A stretch of DNA of 64,000 bases from DASXTW01 sp046726275 (GCA_046726275.1 JBKPAF010000059.1:1-64000), one strand, 5' to 3'. Positions 1 through 8,983 are shown, counted from the first letter of the stretch. Notes: generated by a model not told the origin, from the sequence alone. Numbers and translations are program-made.

Positions 1-333
1 GTCCGGATGGATTCCGATGGGATCGGGAGATACGACCAGGAGGCCGAAGCCGCGGTGTATTTCTGCTGCCTGGAGGCACTGCAGAACGTGGCGAAGTACG
101 CGGAGGCGTCGACCGCCACGCTCCGACTATGGACCGAGGACGGATCCATCGCTTTCACGGTCACCGACGATGGGAAGGGATTCGACCCAGCGAACACCGG
201 CTACGGCAGCGGGCTCCAAGGGATGGCCGATCGCCTGGCCGCGCTGGGAGGCTCTTTCGAAGTGCGCTCCGCGCCGGGGAAGGGGACGAGCGTAGAAGGC
301 CGGGTTCCCGCTCGCGATCTCTCTCCCAAGTAA
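1..333 (+). CDS. Sensor histidine kinase, C-terminal ATPase part (5' truncated by window edge)
   Basis: Only the last 110 codons are present; the frame is open to base 1. The fragment is a HATPase_c domain of the NarL/DesK type: an N-box (EALQNVAKYA), a G1 box (DDGKGFDP) and a glycine-rich G2 lid (GYGSGLQGMADR) followed by GKGTSVEGRVP. In this family the domain binds ATP and phosphorylates a dimerisation-domain histidine, then a LuxR/NarL-type response regulator. Sensor and dimerisation domains lie outside the window, so the signal cannot be inferred. The N- and G-box residues needed for ATP binding look intact. Confidence 0.85.
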   Translation, partial: VRMDSDGIGRYDQEAEAAVYFCCLEALQNVAKYAEASTATLRLWTEDGSIAFTVTDDGKGFDPANTGYGSGLQGMADRLAALGGSFEVRSAPGKGTSVEGRVPARDLSPK

Positions 334-449
334 CTCACCGCAGGACCCTGGCGCGACAGGGCCGGTGATCTAGCAGGCCCCAACCACCATGGTGGAGATC
401 CCGCGCTGAATCAACAGATATGCGGGGTTTCGGCCGACCCTATAGAAAC

Positions 450-2180
450 ATGACCGTGCCCTCCTCCAGCTGGACCCGGCCTCTGGCCATCGTCGTGGGC
501 GTCATCTTGACGGTGGTCCTGCTGATCGTGGCTATCCGGTTCGTCCCGGATGAGGGAAGGCGGGGCGTCACCCAGGAGGCCGGTGGGCCCTCCTATTTCG
601 CGGACGATTTCTCCTCCCGCTCGGGGTGGGCCACGTTCTCCAGCAAGACCGCGGGGCTCGCCTTTTCGGGAGGCGGCTACCGCCTGAACCTGGATCGGCC
701 GGGGGACGACGGCTTGAGCATCCTGATCCTCCCGGGGAAGGCATTGCCGTCGGTGGCGGCCTCGACGGTCGTCGTCGAGCAGAGCTCGTTCGGCGGACTG
801 ATCGGCGTCGGGTGCGCCGACGGGAGGGAGCGCGCCTACCTCGGAGCGGTCGACCCGGCCGGCGAGGGATTCGTCATCCTCCGGGCAGGCGAGGCCGAGA
901 CGCAGCTCCTGCGGTACGGACTCAACGAGGAAGGCACGATCCACCGCCCGGGCGAGGAGAACGAGCTCCAGCTCCAGTGCACCGTCCGCGCAGGCGGGCG
1001 ACGGACCGCCGTCCGGCTGTTCGCCAACGGAAGTCTCCTGGCGAGCTATGAGGACCCCGACGGGCTCGGGCCTTTCAAGGGAGTTGCGCTGGGAGGCGTC
1101 TCCCTCCGTCGTCCCCTCGAAGCGATCTTCGAGCGGGTGGCTTTGCAGTCACTGCCGTCCACCGATCAGAGCACATCCGCCGACAGGGCGTGCGATCGGA
1201 TCGAGGCGGTCGCTTCGCTCGAGAACGATTACCGGTGGCTGGTAGACAGCGGTGGGACCAGCGTGAACAGCCCCGACGTCGACGCCCGTCACGTGGTCAG
1301 GATCGCCCGCGAGCTCAGGCGTCTGTCCACCGACCTCCTGGCGGATGCAAGAGCTGCCGGGACGAATGAGGCCCGCCGGGCGGTGCAGGCTCTGGGCGCT
1401 CGTCTGCGGGCCCAGGGAGACTCCTTGAACTCCCTCACGAACACCTCGAATCGGGGGCCGGTCGATGCCGGCACAGCCGGAGCGACCCTGGGCTGCAGGA
1501 GCTCAACGTTCCTCGCCCCTCCCTACCGCGGATCGCACCGGGCGACCGGCGTGCCGGCCCGGGCGAACGTCGTCCGGAAGTCGAGCCGGGCTCGGGACCT
1601 CGACCGTCGTCTGATCGGGAGTCTTCCTGCGCCGGAGTTCACGATGGACGAAACGCCGCCCATCGAACCGAATGTCCACGTGGACGTCGACCTCACCTAC
1701 CGGTCGTTTCGGGTGTTCGGAGCGAGCCTGGCCGAGCTGGACCGCAGCCTCAGGGTGCACGCGCTCCGAGTGGAGGGGGAGCACGCCGCCGGGGTAACGG
1801 ACTCCCGGTTCGAGTGGACCTATCAGCCGGTCGAGCGGGAGAGCGGGTGCACGCTGGTGCCCGGAGTGACCTTGACCGTGTCGATCACGCTCCCCAGTTG
1901 GAAGCGTCCGGTCGGCGCGGACCGGTACCTCCGCAACCAGTGGAACCAGTTCCTGTGGGCTCTGGACGACCACGAGCGCCATCACACCGAGCTGTGGATC
2001 AAGGCGGCGAACAGGATGATCGCGGTCATCCAGAGCGTGCCTCCCGGCCCGAGCTGCAGCCCGGTCGTGGAGACGGCCAAGGCGCGGGTGGCCGAGGTGT
2101 TCAACGCGTACGACCGACGGCAGCGCGCCTTCGATCGCGACGTGGCTGCCGGGCGGTTGCCCGGCCCATCACTCCCCTGA
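450..2180 (+). CDS. Membrane-anchored protein with ConA-like region and C-terminal DUF922 metalloprotease-like domain
   Basis: The protein has a single N-terminal membrane segment (LAIVVGVILTVVLLIVAI), so the bulk should be extracytoplasmic. Residues about 50-230 (FADDFSS..., then a beta-rich stretch with LFANGSLLASYED) resemble the ConA-like lectin/glucanase fold found in DUF1080-type proteins. The last 150 residues resemble DUF922, described as predicted secreted Zn-dependent proteases; HERHH near residue 508 fits its metal-binding helix. The start is uncertain: an in-frame ATG at 420 would add ten residues, and neither has a clear Shine-Dalgarno (SD). The end overlaps the convergent NADH dehydrogenase by 12 bp. 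Catalysis and substrate are inferred, not shown. Confidence 0.7.
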   Translation: MTVPSSSWTRPLAIVVGVILTVVLLIVAIRFVPDEGRRGVTQEAGGPSYFADDFSSRSGWATFSSKTAGLAFSGGGYRLNLDRPGDDGLSILILPGKALPSVAASTVVVEQSSFGGLIGVGCADGRERAYLGAVDPAGEGFVILRAGEAETQLLRYGLNEEGTIHRPGEENELQLQCTVRAGGRRTAVRLFANGSLLASYEDPDGLGPFKGVALGGVSLRRPLEAIFERVALQSLPSTDQSTSADRACDRIEAVASLENDYRWLVDSGGTSVNSPDVDARHVVRIARELRRLSTDLLADARAAGTNEARRAVQALGARLRAQGDSLNSLTNTSNRGPVDAGTAGATLGCRSSTFLAPPYRGSHRATGVPARANVVRKSSRARDLDRRLIGSLPAPEFTMDETPPIEPNVHVDVDLTYRSFRVFGASLAELDRSLRVHALRVEGEHAAGVTDSRFEWTYQPVERESGCTLVPGVTLTVSITLPSWKRPVGADRYLRNQWNQFLWALDDHERHHTELWIKAANRMIAVIQSVPPGPSCSPVVETAKARVAEVFNAYDRRQRAFDRDVAAGRLPGPSLP

Positions 2181-3485
2181 GGATCCCGGCTCGAGCGAGG
2201 CGGCGACGTCGTCGGCCTCGCTTCGAAGGATCAGACGGATGGGCCGATCGAAGCGGAGATAGTTCCACGCCCACGAGGCCAGGACGACCGCCCGGTTGCG
2301 GAATCCGATCAGGTAGTAGATGTGGACCAGGAGCCACGCCAGCCACCCGATCGTTCCCTTCAGCTTGAGGCCGTGCAGGTCCGCGACCGCGGCCCGGCGG
2401 CCGATCGTGGCCATGGTGCCCTTGTCGATGTATCGGAAGGGCTTCCCGGGACCCACTGATCCCAACGCGCGGGCCACGATCGCCCGGGCCACGTACCGCC
2501 CGGCCTGCATGGCGGGGGGCGAGAGCATGGGGAGCTCGCCGTTCGCGTGCGAGACGGAGGCCGCGTCGCCGATCACGAACACCTCCGGGTGCACGGCCAG
2601 CCGCAGGCCTTGATCGACCACCAGCCTGCGGGAGCGGCTTCTCTCCACGGCGGCCGTTTCCAGGGGGTCGGTCGGCCGCACTCCCGCGGACCACACGATC
2701 GTTCGAGTGGCGATCTCGGTGCCATCCGAGAGCACGACCAGCTCATCGGTGGCCTTCTGAACGAGCGTGGACGCGCGAACCTCGATGCCATGGTCTCGAA
2801 GGGTCCGCGCGGCGTACGCCCCCAGTCTGGGATGGAACGCGCCCAGCAGCCGGTCCTGTCCTTCGACGACCACGATCCTGGCGAGTGAACGGTCCAGCTC
2901 GGGGAAGTCGCGCCCGAGCACCAGGCGGAGGAGCTCGGCCAGCGCACCCGCGTACTCGACGCCCGTCGGGCCGCCCCCGGCGACGACGAAGGTGAGCCAC
3001 GCCCGGCGCTCCTCCATCGATTCCGCCCTGGTGGCGAGCTCGAGACACGAGAGCACGTGGTTGCGGAGGCGCATGGCCTCGGCGAGCGTCTTCATCCCGA
3101 GCGTGTGTCGGGCGAGCTCCTCGTTCGCGAAGTAGTTGTTCTCGCTGCCGGTCGCGATCACCAGGCTGTCGTATCCGAGCTCCTCGTCGTCATGAGTCCG
3201 CACGAGTCTCCGCTCGAAGTCGACACCCGCGACCCGTGCCTGGCGGAAGCGGACGTTGCGTGAGCGGCGGAAGATCGATCTCTGCGGATACGCGATGTCG
3301 GAAGGATTCAGGAGTGACGTGGCCACCTGGTACAGCAGGGGGGTGAACAGGTGATAGTTGTGCTGGTCGACCAGGAGGACTTCGACCGGCTTCCTGTGAA
3401 GGGCTCGAGCACAGGCGAGCCCGGCGAAGCCTCCGCCCACCACGATCACCTGGTGCCTCGCCGTCTCCCGCCGTCCCCCCGTCAT
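2169..3485 (-). CDS. Type II NADH dehydrogenase / FAD-dependent pyridine nucleotide-disulfide oxidoreductase
   Basis: This is a 438-aa NDH-2-like flavoprotein, which passes electrons from NADH to quinone at the membrane without pumping protons. An FAD-binding GGGFAGLACARAL motif is at the N-terminus. The family's LLVDQHNYHLFTPLLYQVA segment follows, then a second nucleotide-binding loop (FVVAGGGPTGVEYAGALAELL) and VFVIGDAASV near the FAD ribityl site. A hydrophobic C-terminal stretch (WLAWLLVHIYYLIGF) matches the membrane-association helix of NDH-2. Upstream, TTTATT/TATTAG could be a -10, and GGGAGCG precedes the ATG. Length is normal. A related dehydrogenase with another quinone or donor cannot be excluded. 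Confidence 0.88.
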   Translation of the reverse strand: MTGGRRETARHQVIVVGGGFAGLACARALHRKPVEVLLVDQHNYHLFTPLLYQVATSLLNPSDIAYPQRSIFRRSRNVRFRQARVAGVDFERRLVRTHDDEELGYDSLVIATGSENNYFANEELARHTLGMKTLAEAMRLRNHVLSCLELATRAESMEERRAWLTFVVAGGGPTGVEYAGALAELLRLVLGRDFPELDRSLARIVVVEGQDRLLGAFHPRLGAYAARTLRDHGIEVRASTLVQKATDELVVLSDGTEIATRTIVWSAGVRPTDPLETAAVERSRSRRLVVDQGLRLAVHPEVFVIGDAASVSHANGELPMLSPPAMQAGRYVARAIVARALGSVGPGKPFRYIDKGTMATIGRRAAVADLHGLKLKGTIGWLAWLLVHIYYLIGFRNRAVVLASWAWNYLRFDRPIRLILRSEADDVAASLEPGSSGE

Positions 3486-3605
3486 CCGCTCGCTCCCGTT
3501 TCCCTCGTGCGTCTCGGTGGATCTCCTCTAATAAAGAGTGTGGCACCCGGCCTTGAGGGAAGCGACGCATTGCCGGACGACGGGCCCGTGCCGTACGGTC
3601 TGGCC

Positions 3606-3977
3606 GTGGACGGCGATCGACCCAAGCTCCCCCCGCCGGATGACCAGGTCCGTCCGATCACGCCCCCGATCGGGAAGGTCAGCCAGTTCCTGGGAAACCG
3701 GCTCCTGATGATCTGGGCGATCACCGGGGTGATCGGGCTGGCCCTCCTGTCCTACGCCGGCTTCAAGGTGTGGCAGGTGGTCAGCCGGGGGAGCCTCGGC
3801 GCCGACATCGTGCCCCTGGTCGCCTTCGGAGGGCTGGCCTTCGCGCTTCTCTCGATAAGCGGCTCGGCCCGGAGGACCGGGCTCAAGTACCTACGGGGGG
3901 AACGAGCGGTCTCCAGGGACCTGCTTCGGTACGTGGTCCGCCGGATGGAGCGCCGCCGCCAGGCTCGTGGCCGCTGA
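3606..3977 (+). CDS. Small two-TM membrane protein, unknown function
   Basis: A 123-aa protein in the frame from GTG 3606. The open frame extends upstream into the antisense of the NADH dehydrogenase, but that part has no protein-like character. Another in-frame GTG is at 3588; neither has a clear SD. A proline-rich cytoplasmic head (DRPKLPPPDDQ) is followed by two membrane segments (LLMIWAITGVIGLALLSYAGF and IVPLVAFGGLAFALLSI) and a very basic tail (RRMERRRQARGR). I do not recognise a family. It is divergent from the NADH dehydrogenase and convergent with the dienelactone hydrolase. Confidence 0.6.
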   Translation: MDGDRPKLPPPDDQVRPITPPIGKVSQFLGNRLLMIWAITGVIGLALLSYAGFKVWQVVSRGSLGADIVPLVAFGGLAFALLSISGSARRTGLKYLRGERAVSRDLLRYVVRRMERRRQARGR

Positions 3978-3998
3978 AGCGCTCGGGGGTCGGAGCCC

Positions 3999-4769
3999 TC
4001 AGCCGTTCTCCTTGACGAACGGCAGGATGCGGTTCCACGCGTCGTCGCACTCCTCGCGGTACTGGGCGAACGTCCGGTCGAAGAACGAGTGCGGCGCGCC
4101 CTCGTACACGGCTACTTCGTTCCTGACGCCAGCGGCGTCGAGCGCGGTGCGGAAGGACTCGACGTCCTCCCGGGTGATGCCCTGATCGGCTCCGCCGAAG
4201 AGCCCGAGCACGGGACACGCGTAGCTCCCAGCCAGGTCCACCGGGGCGTTGGGATCGGCCCCGTCGTTTCTGGCCACTCGTCCGTAGAACCCGATCACTC
4301 CGGCCAGCCCGTGCCCCCGTGCAGCCTGGTTGAACGAGTTGCGGCCGCCGAAGCAGAACCCCACGGTGAACACCGACGAGGCCGATCCCCCTTCGGGGCC
4401 GCGGACGTAGGCGACGGCCGCGGCGGTGTCGGCGGCGATCGTGTCCGGATGGCACCGTTTCACATGCGGCATGTAGTCGAAGTCGTCGGCGCGCTTGCCC
4501 TCACCCGCCGTTCGCCCGAAGTAGTCGAGGGCCGTGGCGTGGATGCCGGCCTCAGCGAACCGAAGCGCCAGCTCCTCGTAGAAGGGGTGGAGCCCGCGGA
4601 CGTCGGGGAGGATCACCATCCCCGGCCCCCCTAGCGTATCCGTGGTGACCGAGTACGCCGCGAACCGGTTCCCGTCAGCAGTCGTGAGAACCAGATCGTG
4701 GCCTTCGCCGACTCCGGCTCCGCCTGAGATCGGCGGCCGCGGCGGTCTCGCGTTCGCGTCGTAGCACAT
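3999..4769 (-). CDS. Dienelactone hydrolase family protein
   Basis: A 256-aa alpha/beta hydrolase of the dienelactone hydrolase (DLH) family, cytosolic. The nucleophile elbow is GFCFGG with Cys as nucleophile, typical of DLH; the His is in GAPHSFFD near the C-terminus, and ILPDVRGLHPFYEEL is the N-terminal family signature. ATG 4769 is chosen because GAGGAG lies 6 nt upstream; a TTG at 4799 would overlap the preceding VOC gene. The gene follows the VOC protein in the same direction with a 16-bp gap, so the two are probably co-transcribed. The family cleaves dienelactones in chlorocatechol breakdown, but many members have other ester or lactone substrates and no catechol genes are nearby. Confidence 0.85.
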   Translation of the reverse strand: MCYDANARPPRPPISGGAGVGEGHDLVLTTADGNRFAAYSVTTDTLGGPGMVILPDVRGLHPFYEELALRFAEAGIHATALDYFGRTAGEGKRADDFDYMPHVKRCHPDTIAADTAAAVAYVRGPEGGSASSVFTVGFCFGGRNSFNQAARGHGLAGVIGFYGRVARNDGADPNAPVDLAGSYACPVLGLFGGADQGITREDVESFRTALDAAGVRNEVAVYEGAPHSFFDRTFAQYREECDDAWNRILPFVKENG

Positions 4770-4785
4770 CGACTGCTCCTCTCGG

Positions 4786-5196
4786 CTAGCTCCGGACAAC
4801 CAGCTCGCTGATCTCGAACAGATACCCGTCGGGGTCGCGGAAGAACGCCCGGATCTCGCCGCCCCGATCGATCGGCGGGGTGAGGAACTCCGCGCCGCGT
4901 GCCTTCAGCAGTTCGTACGCGCCGCGACAGTCGGGCACGCGGAAGATCATCTCGGTGCTCACGGTGTCGGGGTCACCGGGCGGGGCGAAGGTGACGGTGG
5001 GCTTGTCCTCGGTCGGCCCTCCGCCCGTGACGAGCAGGAGCCAGTTCCCCAGGAGGCGGAACACCGCCGACGTTCCGCCGTACTCGCGATACAGCTCCGC
5101 CCCGAGCACGTCCCGGTAGAAGGAGATCGATCGTGCCAGGTCGCTCACCACGACCAGTTGGGTGACTTCCATGCCTTCCGTGGGGAACTCGGCCAT
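4786..5196 (-). CDS. VOC (glyoxalase/bleomycin-resistance) family protein
   Basis: A single 136-aa vicinal oxygen chelate protein with the paired beta-alpha-beta-beta-beta modules of this fold: VTQLVVVSDLARSISFYRDVLGAEL at the start and FFRDPDGYLFEISELV at the end. The last motif supplies a metal-ligand Glu (FEI). Members are small metal-dependent lyases, dioxygenases or resistance proteins, so the substrate is open. It is the first gene of a two-gene unit with the dienelactone hydrolase. A TAGACT -10 sits 6 nt before the ATG with no SD, suggesting a leaderless transcript. It is divergent from the Ser/Thr kinase. Confidence 0.82.
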   Translation of the reverse strand: MAEFPTEGMEVTQLVVVSDLARSISFYRDVLGAELYREYGGTSAVFRLLGNWLLLVTGGGPTEDKPTVTFAPPGDPDTVSTEMIFRVPDCRGAYELLKARGAEFLTPPIDRGGEIRAFFRDPDGYLFEISELVVRS

Positions 5197-5202
5197 CGCT
5201 TG

Positions 5203-5208
5203 AGTCTA
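5203..5208 (-). promoter_or_regulatory. -10 element (TAGACT) of a leaderless VOC-gene transcript
   Basis: TAGACT on the minus strand ends exactly 6 nt before the ATG at 5196, and no SD sequence is present. That spacing places the transcription start at or beside the start codon. Inferred from spacing and repeated pattern, not from data on transcripts. Confidence 0.45.
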
Positions 5209-5217
5209 GGTGTTTGG

Positions 5218-5223
5218 TACGCT
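5218..5223 (+). promoter_or_regulatory. Candidate -10 element (TACGCT) for the Ser/Thr kinase gene
   Basis: TACGCT lies 11 nt upstream of ATG 5235, preceded by GG. The same GTACGCT core recurs before the genes at 57265, 58990 and 59045. No convincing -35 is visible. Confidence 0.35.
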
Positions 5224-5234
5224 CCGACCCTCAC

Positions 5235-6593
5235 ATGACGAGCACCAGCACCGCCACCGATTCGAGGACGATCCCCGCGTGGGGTGGCCGGTACGAGATC
5301 CTCGGTCTCCTCGGACGAGGAGGGAGCGCCGAGGTCTTCGAGGCCTCAGACCGGCTCCTCGCCAGGCGGGTCGCTGTGAAAGTGCTGCGGGAAGGCACGA
5401 CGCCGGACCCTCAGTCGACCGCAAGGTTCCGCCGCGAGGCTCGAGCCGCGGCCGCCCTGAATCATCCGAACGTCGTGACCGTGCACGACGTCGGAATGGA
5501 CGCGGACCGGCCGTTCATCGTCATGGAGCTGGTAACCGGCCAGCCTCTCTCCGAGGTCCTCGACCGGCAGGGGCCACTGCCCTTCGGCCGGGCGACCGCC
5601 ATCGCCGAGGCCATCGCCGAGGGGGTCGGCTGCGCCCACGAGGTTGGGATCGTGCACCGGGACCTGAAGCCCAAGAACGTGATGCTCGCCGGCCGGGACC
5701 TGGTCAAGGTGCTCGACTTCGGGATCGCCGAGGCGCTCGACCGCACACCTGTGAACGAGCCACTGGGCACGGCGGAATACCTCTCGCCCGAGCAGGCCAC
5801 CGGCCGGCGTGTGGACGCGCGATCCGACGTGTACTCCCTCGGGGTGGTTCTGTACGAGATGCTGGCCGGCCGCCCTCCGTTCACGGGTGACGATCCGCTG
5901 GCCATCGTGCACCGGACGGTGCACGAGGAGCCTCCGCCCCTGTCCCGGTTCCGCCCTGATGTCCCGGCCGCCCTCCAGGCGATCGTCGAGCGATGCCTGA
6001 GCAAAGAGCCTTCCCTGCGGTATCGCGATGCGCGGGCGCTGGCCGTGGAGCTCCGTCGGTTCAACGCCCGTGACCCGGATGCCACCGATCGACTCCCGGC
6101 GCCTCGGGTCACGGATCGCCTGGATGCGGACCTGGGCGACCGTCGCCCTTCGGGCGACCGTTCGCCCCGTGGCCGCGCGTTCGGGTTGTGGGCGCTGGCC
6201 GGCCTGGCGCTGGTCGTGGCCCTGATCGGGCTGGCCATCCCATTCCTGAACCGGAGGGAGCCCGTCGCCCAGGCCAGACCCCAGGTGCTTCGTCCGGCCA
6301 CGTCCCTGGAGGCGCTGGGCGAGTGCGACGGGTTCTTCCAAGCCAGGGCGTCGCTTTCGTGGCAAGCCTCGGCCTCCCCGACAGCGGACGGATACGAGAT
6401 CTATCGCAGCGAGTCGCCGGACGGCCCGTACGAGTCGATCGGGATCGTTCCGGGTCGGAACGCCGTTCGGTACGTCGATGTCGACCTCGGCCTGAATTCG
6501 ACGTACTACTACAGGGTCCGGGCGATGTCGGGGAGTCGCGTCAGCGCGTTCTCCTCCTCGGCCCAGGCCGAGACGCCCTTCTTCTGCGTGTAG
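5235..6593 (+). CDS. PknB-like serine/threonine protein kinase with TM helix and extracellular FN3 domain
   Basis: A 452-aa Hanks-type kinase. The kinase domain is residues about 20-280: glycine loop LGRGGSAEVFEA, VAVK lysine, catalytic loop HRDLKPKN, DFG in VLDFGIAEAL, and GTAEYLSPEQ in the P+1 region. All catalytic residues are present. A Pro/Arg-rich juxtamembrane stretch leads to one membrane helix (GLWALAGLALVVALIGLAI). An extracellular fibronectin type III domain follows (YEIYRSESPDGPYESI ... YYYRVRAMSG), in place of the PASTA repeats of classical PknB. ATG 5235 is used; an in-frame TTG at 5214 lies upstream. The -10 TACGCT (5218-5223) predicts a leader of only a few bases. Confidence 0.93.
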   Translation: MTSTSTATDSRTIPAWGGRYEILGLLGRGGSAEVFEASDRLLARRVAVKVLREGTTPDPQSTARFRREARAAAALNHPNVVTVHDVGMDADRPFIVMELVTGQPLSEVLDRQGPLPFGRATAIAEAIAEGVGCAHEVGIVHRDLKPKNVMLAGRDLVKVLDFGIAEALDRTPVNEPLGTAEYLSPEQATGRRVDARSDVYSLGVVLYEMLAGRPPFTGDDPLAIVHRTVHEEPPPLSRFRPDVPAALQAIVERCLSKEPSLRYRDARALAVELRRFNARDPDATDRLPAPRVTDRLDADLGDRRPSGDRSPRGRAFGLWALAGLALVVALIGLAIPFLNRREPVAQARPQVLRPATSLEALGECDGFFQARASLSWQASASPTADGYEIYRSESPDGPYESIGIVPGRNAVRYVDVDLGLNSTYYYRVRAMSGSRVSAFSSSAQAETPFFCV

Positions 6594-6608
6594 TCGAGCC
6601 GGTAATAG

Positions 6609-7361
6609 CTAGAACTCCGTCCGGGAGAGCCCGAACACGACGCCCTGCGGGTCGGCGAACTGGGCGAACGTGGTCTGACCGAGCGTGGTTACCGGCAGGA
6701 CGGTCTTCCCTCCGAGGGTCTCAGCCCGTTCGAGGTATTTCTGGACGTCGTCGACGGTTGCGTACACCGTTGCGTGTCCTTTCCCGTCGGGAGAGCTCCC
6801 GATACCGCCGCCGATACCAGCACCGTCGATGAGGTGATACTCGAACCCTCCGGGTATGTCCTGGCCTCCGGCCGAGTCGGCCGCCTGCTCGGTCCAGCCG
6901 AACAGCTTTCCGTAGAAGTCCAGCAGCGCCTTCGGGTCGGGTCCAACGATCTCGAACCAGGATACCGGCACGCCGTCGCCCTCCGACGGACCGCCCTCCT
7001 CGGTGTCATCGCCTTTCACGAGGCCGATCCGGTTGCCCTGGGGGTCGGCGAACTGCGCGAAGGTGAGCGGGAACGGATCCGTCATCTCGACCACGGGGAC
7101 GACCGTCTTTCCCCCGAGGGATTCGGCCTTGTCCAGCATCGCCTGCACGTCCGGGCCTTGGGCGTAGAACACGCCGAACGGCTCCCCGCTCTGTGATTGA
7201 CCGATGCCGCCGTTGATCCCGGTTCCGGCGTGTGTGTCGATGACCGCGTAATTGCCTTCGGGGATCTCCTGCACGTGCCAGCCGAACAACTCCTGGTAGT
7301 AGCCGGCGAGTGCCTTCCAATCGGTTCCGTCGACCTCGAAATGCACGACCCGATTGCCCAT
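6609..7361 (-). CDS. Two-domain VOC family protein (CFP30B-like)
   Basis: A 250-aa protein built from two VOC domains in tandem. Each begins with a similar motif (VVHFEVDGTDWKALAGYYQELFGW; WFEIVGPDPKALLDFYGKLFGW) and ends with FAQFADPQGNRIGLV or FAQFADPQGVVFGLS. This layout matches the mycobacterial 27-kDa antigen CFP30B and related actinobacterial proteins, whose reactions are not settled. ATG 7361 is selected because AAAGGGGGA precedes it at SD distance; a GTG at 7376 lies inside that SD region. It is convergent with the kinase with a 15-bp gap. Confidence 0.85.
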   Translation of the reverse strand: MGNRVVHFEVDGTDWKALAGYYQELFGWHVQEIPEGNYAVIDTHAGTGINGGIGQSQSGEPFGVFYAQGPDVQAMLDKAESLGGKTVVPVVEMTDPFPLTFAQFADPQGNRIGLVKGDDTEEGGPSEGDGVPVSWFEIVGPDPKALLDFYGKLFGWTEQAADSAGGQDIPGGFEYHLIDGAGIGGGIGSSPDGKGHATVYATVDDVQKYLERAETLGGKTVLPVTTLGQTTFAQFADPQGVVFGLSRTEF

Positions 7362-7435
7362 GTCTCCCCCTTTCACCTGCAGTCGCGACCCGCCGCGGGA
7401 GGGTCGAGCTCTACCGGAATGTACCGCCTTCGACC

Positions 7436-8983
7436 CTAGCGAGAAGGGCGGAGGCTCTCAACTCGTTCGTGTTGCGCGTGGTGGCACGCCTCGGCCGACC
7501 GGAGAACCTCGCCCACGTCACCGGGCTGACCCGCTGGGCGGACTCCCTGCTCCGCCAGCACGGCCAGAAAGGCGTCCAGGCACTGAGGGTCGAAGTGGAA
7601 GCCGCGGCCGGCGATCATGTGGTCGAGGGCCTGGTCGACCGGCCACCCCGGCCGGTACGCCCGGTCAGACCTGATCGCGTCCCACACGTCGGCCACGGCC
7701 ACGATCCTGGCTTCGAGCGGGATGTCCTGTCCTTCCAGCTGGTCGGGATACCCCTGCCCGTCGAGCCGCTCGTGATGATGGCGGATCGCCGGGATGGTCT
7801 GGTGCAGCGACCGCGCCTGCCGGACGATCTCGGCTCCCATGATCGGGTGCTGCTTTATCCAGAACCATTCCTCGTCGTCGAGCGGGCCTGGCTTGTTGAG
7901 GATCTGGTCGGGCACCCCGATCTTGCCGATGTCGTGCAGGAGCGCGCCCTGGGCCAGCCTTCGCAGCTCGGCCGGCTTCAGACCCATGCGCAACCCGATC
8001 CGGACCGACCACTCGGCGACCCGGGCGGAATGCCCGTGCGTGTAGACGTCCTTCGCTTCCACCGCGGCCACCAGTGCCTTGAGCGCCTCCGGATAGCCCC
8101 GGGCGATGTGGTCGAGCGGATCGGTGAGGAAGATCGTGGTCAGGGCCCCTTCGATCGTCCGGGACCGACGGTACTCGGCGAACACCGCGACCACCGCCGC
8201 CGAGAATCCCGTCAGTAGGAGCGCGTGGTAGTCCCACCAGGAGAGCCGCCACAGCGTGCCGAGCTGCAGCGACAGCAACGCCTCTGCTCCCAGGATCGAG
8301 GCCAGAACGAGGGCGAGCTGGACCCGGTCGCGGGCGAGCTGCCACCGCCGGTAGTACGAGACGGCGGTGACGACGAGAACGACGCCTGTGAACGCCGCGA
8401 CGAGTTGGGTGATCCCCGTCTCGTGCGGGAACGGTGCGGCCCCGACCCCGGCCGCCGGCCACAGCACCATCGCTCCGCAGGCGACGAACCCGACCGCGCC
8501 CGCGGCGAGGAGGGTCCCGGTCGGATGGCGTCCGACGAAGCGGCTGAGCCGGTGGTGAGGACGGGCCATGGCGGCCGCGGTGAAGAGCGCGAAGGACAGG
8601 ATGGACAGCGTGGGTGTCCGAGCCACCCACATGCTGAACGGACGACCCCCCACGATCGGCGTGGTCAGTCCATGGGTCAGCATCAGGAACCCCACGTACA
8701 GACACCCGACAGCAAGGAGCACGATGGCCGGCTGCCTGGCTCTGGCGGCGGCCCATCCTGCCAGGACGGCCACGATCAGGGCGCATCCGGACACCATGCT
8801 CACCACGATGATGTGGAACAGGAGGGACTGGAACAGCAGGTCCAGGCCGGGCACGGCCTGGAGGACGGCGAAGATCAGGCTGGGGAGGATGACCGCGGAC
8901 CCGAGGAGGATCCAGTCACCGCGATGGGTGAGCCCAGTGCGGGCTTGCTGGACAGACACTTTGAGGGATCGGCCCGTCCGCAA
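7436..8983 (-). CDS. Membrane HD-GYP domain protein (putative cyclic-di-GMP phosphodiesterase)
   Basis: A 515-aa protein with about eight predicted membrane helices in the first 270 residues (for example WILLGSAVILPSLIFAVL and FHIIVVSMVSGCALIVAVLAG), forming an integral sensor module. A C-terminal HD-GYP domain spans residues about 310-480. It keeps HGHSARVAEW, LLHDIGKIGVP (the HD pair), HHHERLDGQGYP (the GYP motif) and ADVWDAIRSDRAYRP. These residues bind the metals that hydrolyse c-di-GMP in active members. The start is TTG 8983 with AAGG upstream; GTG 8959 is an alternative. The signal sensed is unknown. Divergent from the amidase gene. Confidence 0.88.
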   Translation of the reverse strand: MRTGRSLKVSVQQARTGLTHRGDWILLGSAVILPSLIFAVLQAVPGLDLLFQSLLFHIIVVSMVSGCALIVAVLAGWAAARARQPAIVLLAVGCLYVGFLMLTHGLTTPIVGGRPFSMWVARTPTLSILSFALFTAAAMARPHHRLSRFVGRHPTGTLLAAGAVGFVACGAMVLWPAAGVGAAPFPHETGITQLVAAFTGVVLVVTAVSYYRRWQLARDRVQLALVLASILGAEALLSLQLGTLWRLSWWDYHALLLTGFSAAVVAVFAEYRRSRTIEGALTTIFLTDPLDHIARGYPEALKALVAAVEAKDVYTHGHSARVAEWSVRIGLRMGLKPAELRRLAQGALLHDIGKIGVPDQILNKPGPLDDEEWFWIKQHPIMGAEIVRQARSLHQTIPAIRHHHERLDGQGYPDQLEGQDIPLEARIVAVADVWDAIRSDRAYRPGWPVDQALDHMIAGRGFHFDPQCLDAFLAVLAEQGVRPAGQPGDVGEVLRSAEACHHAQHERVESLRPSR

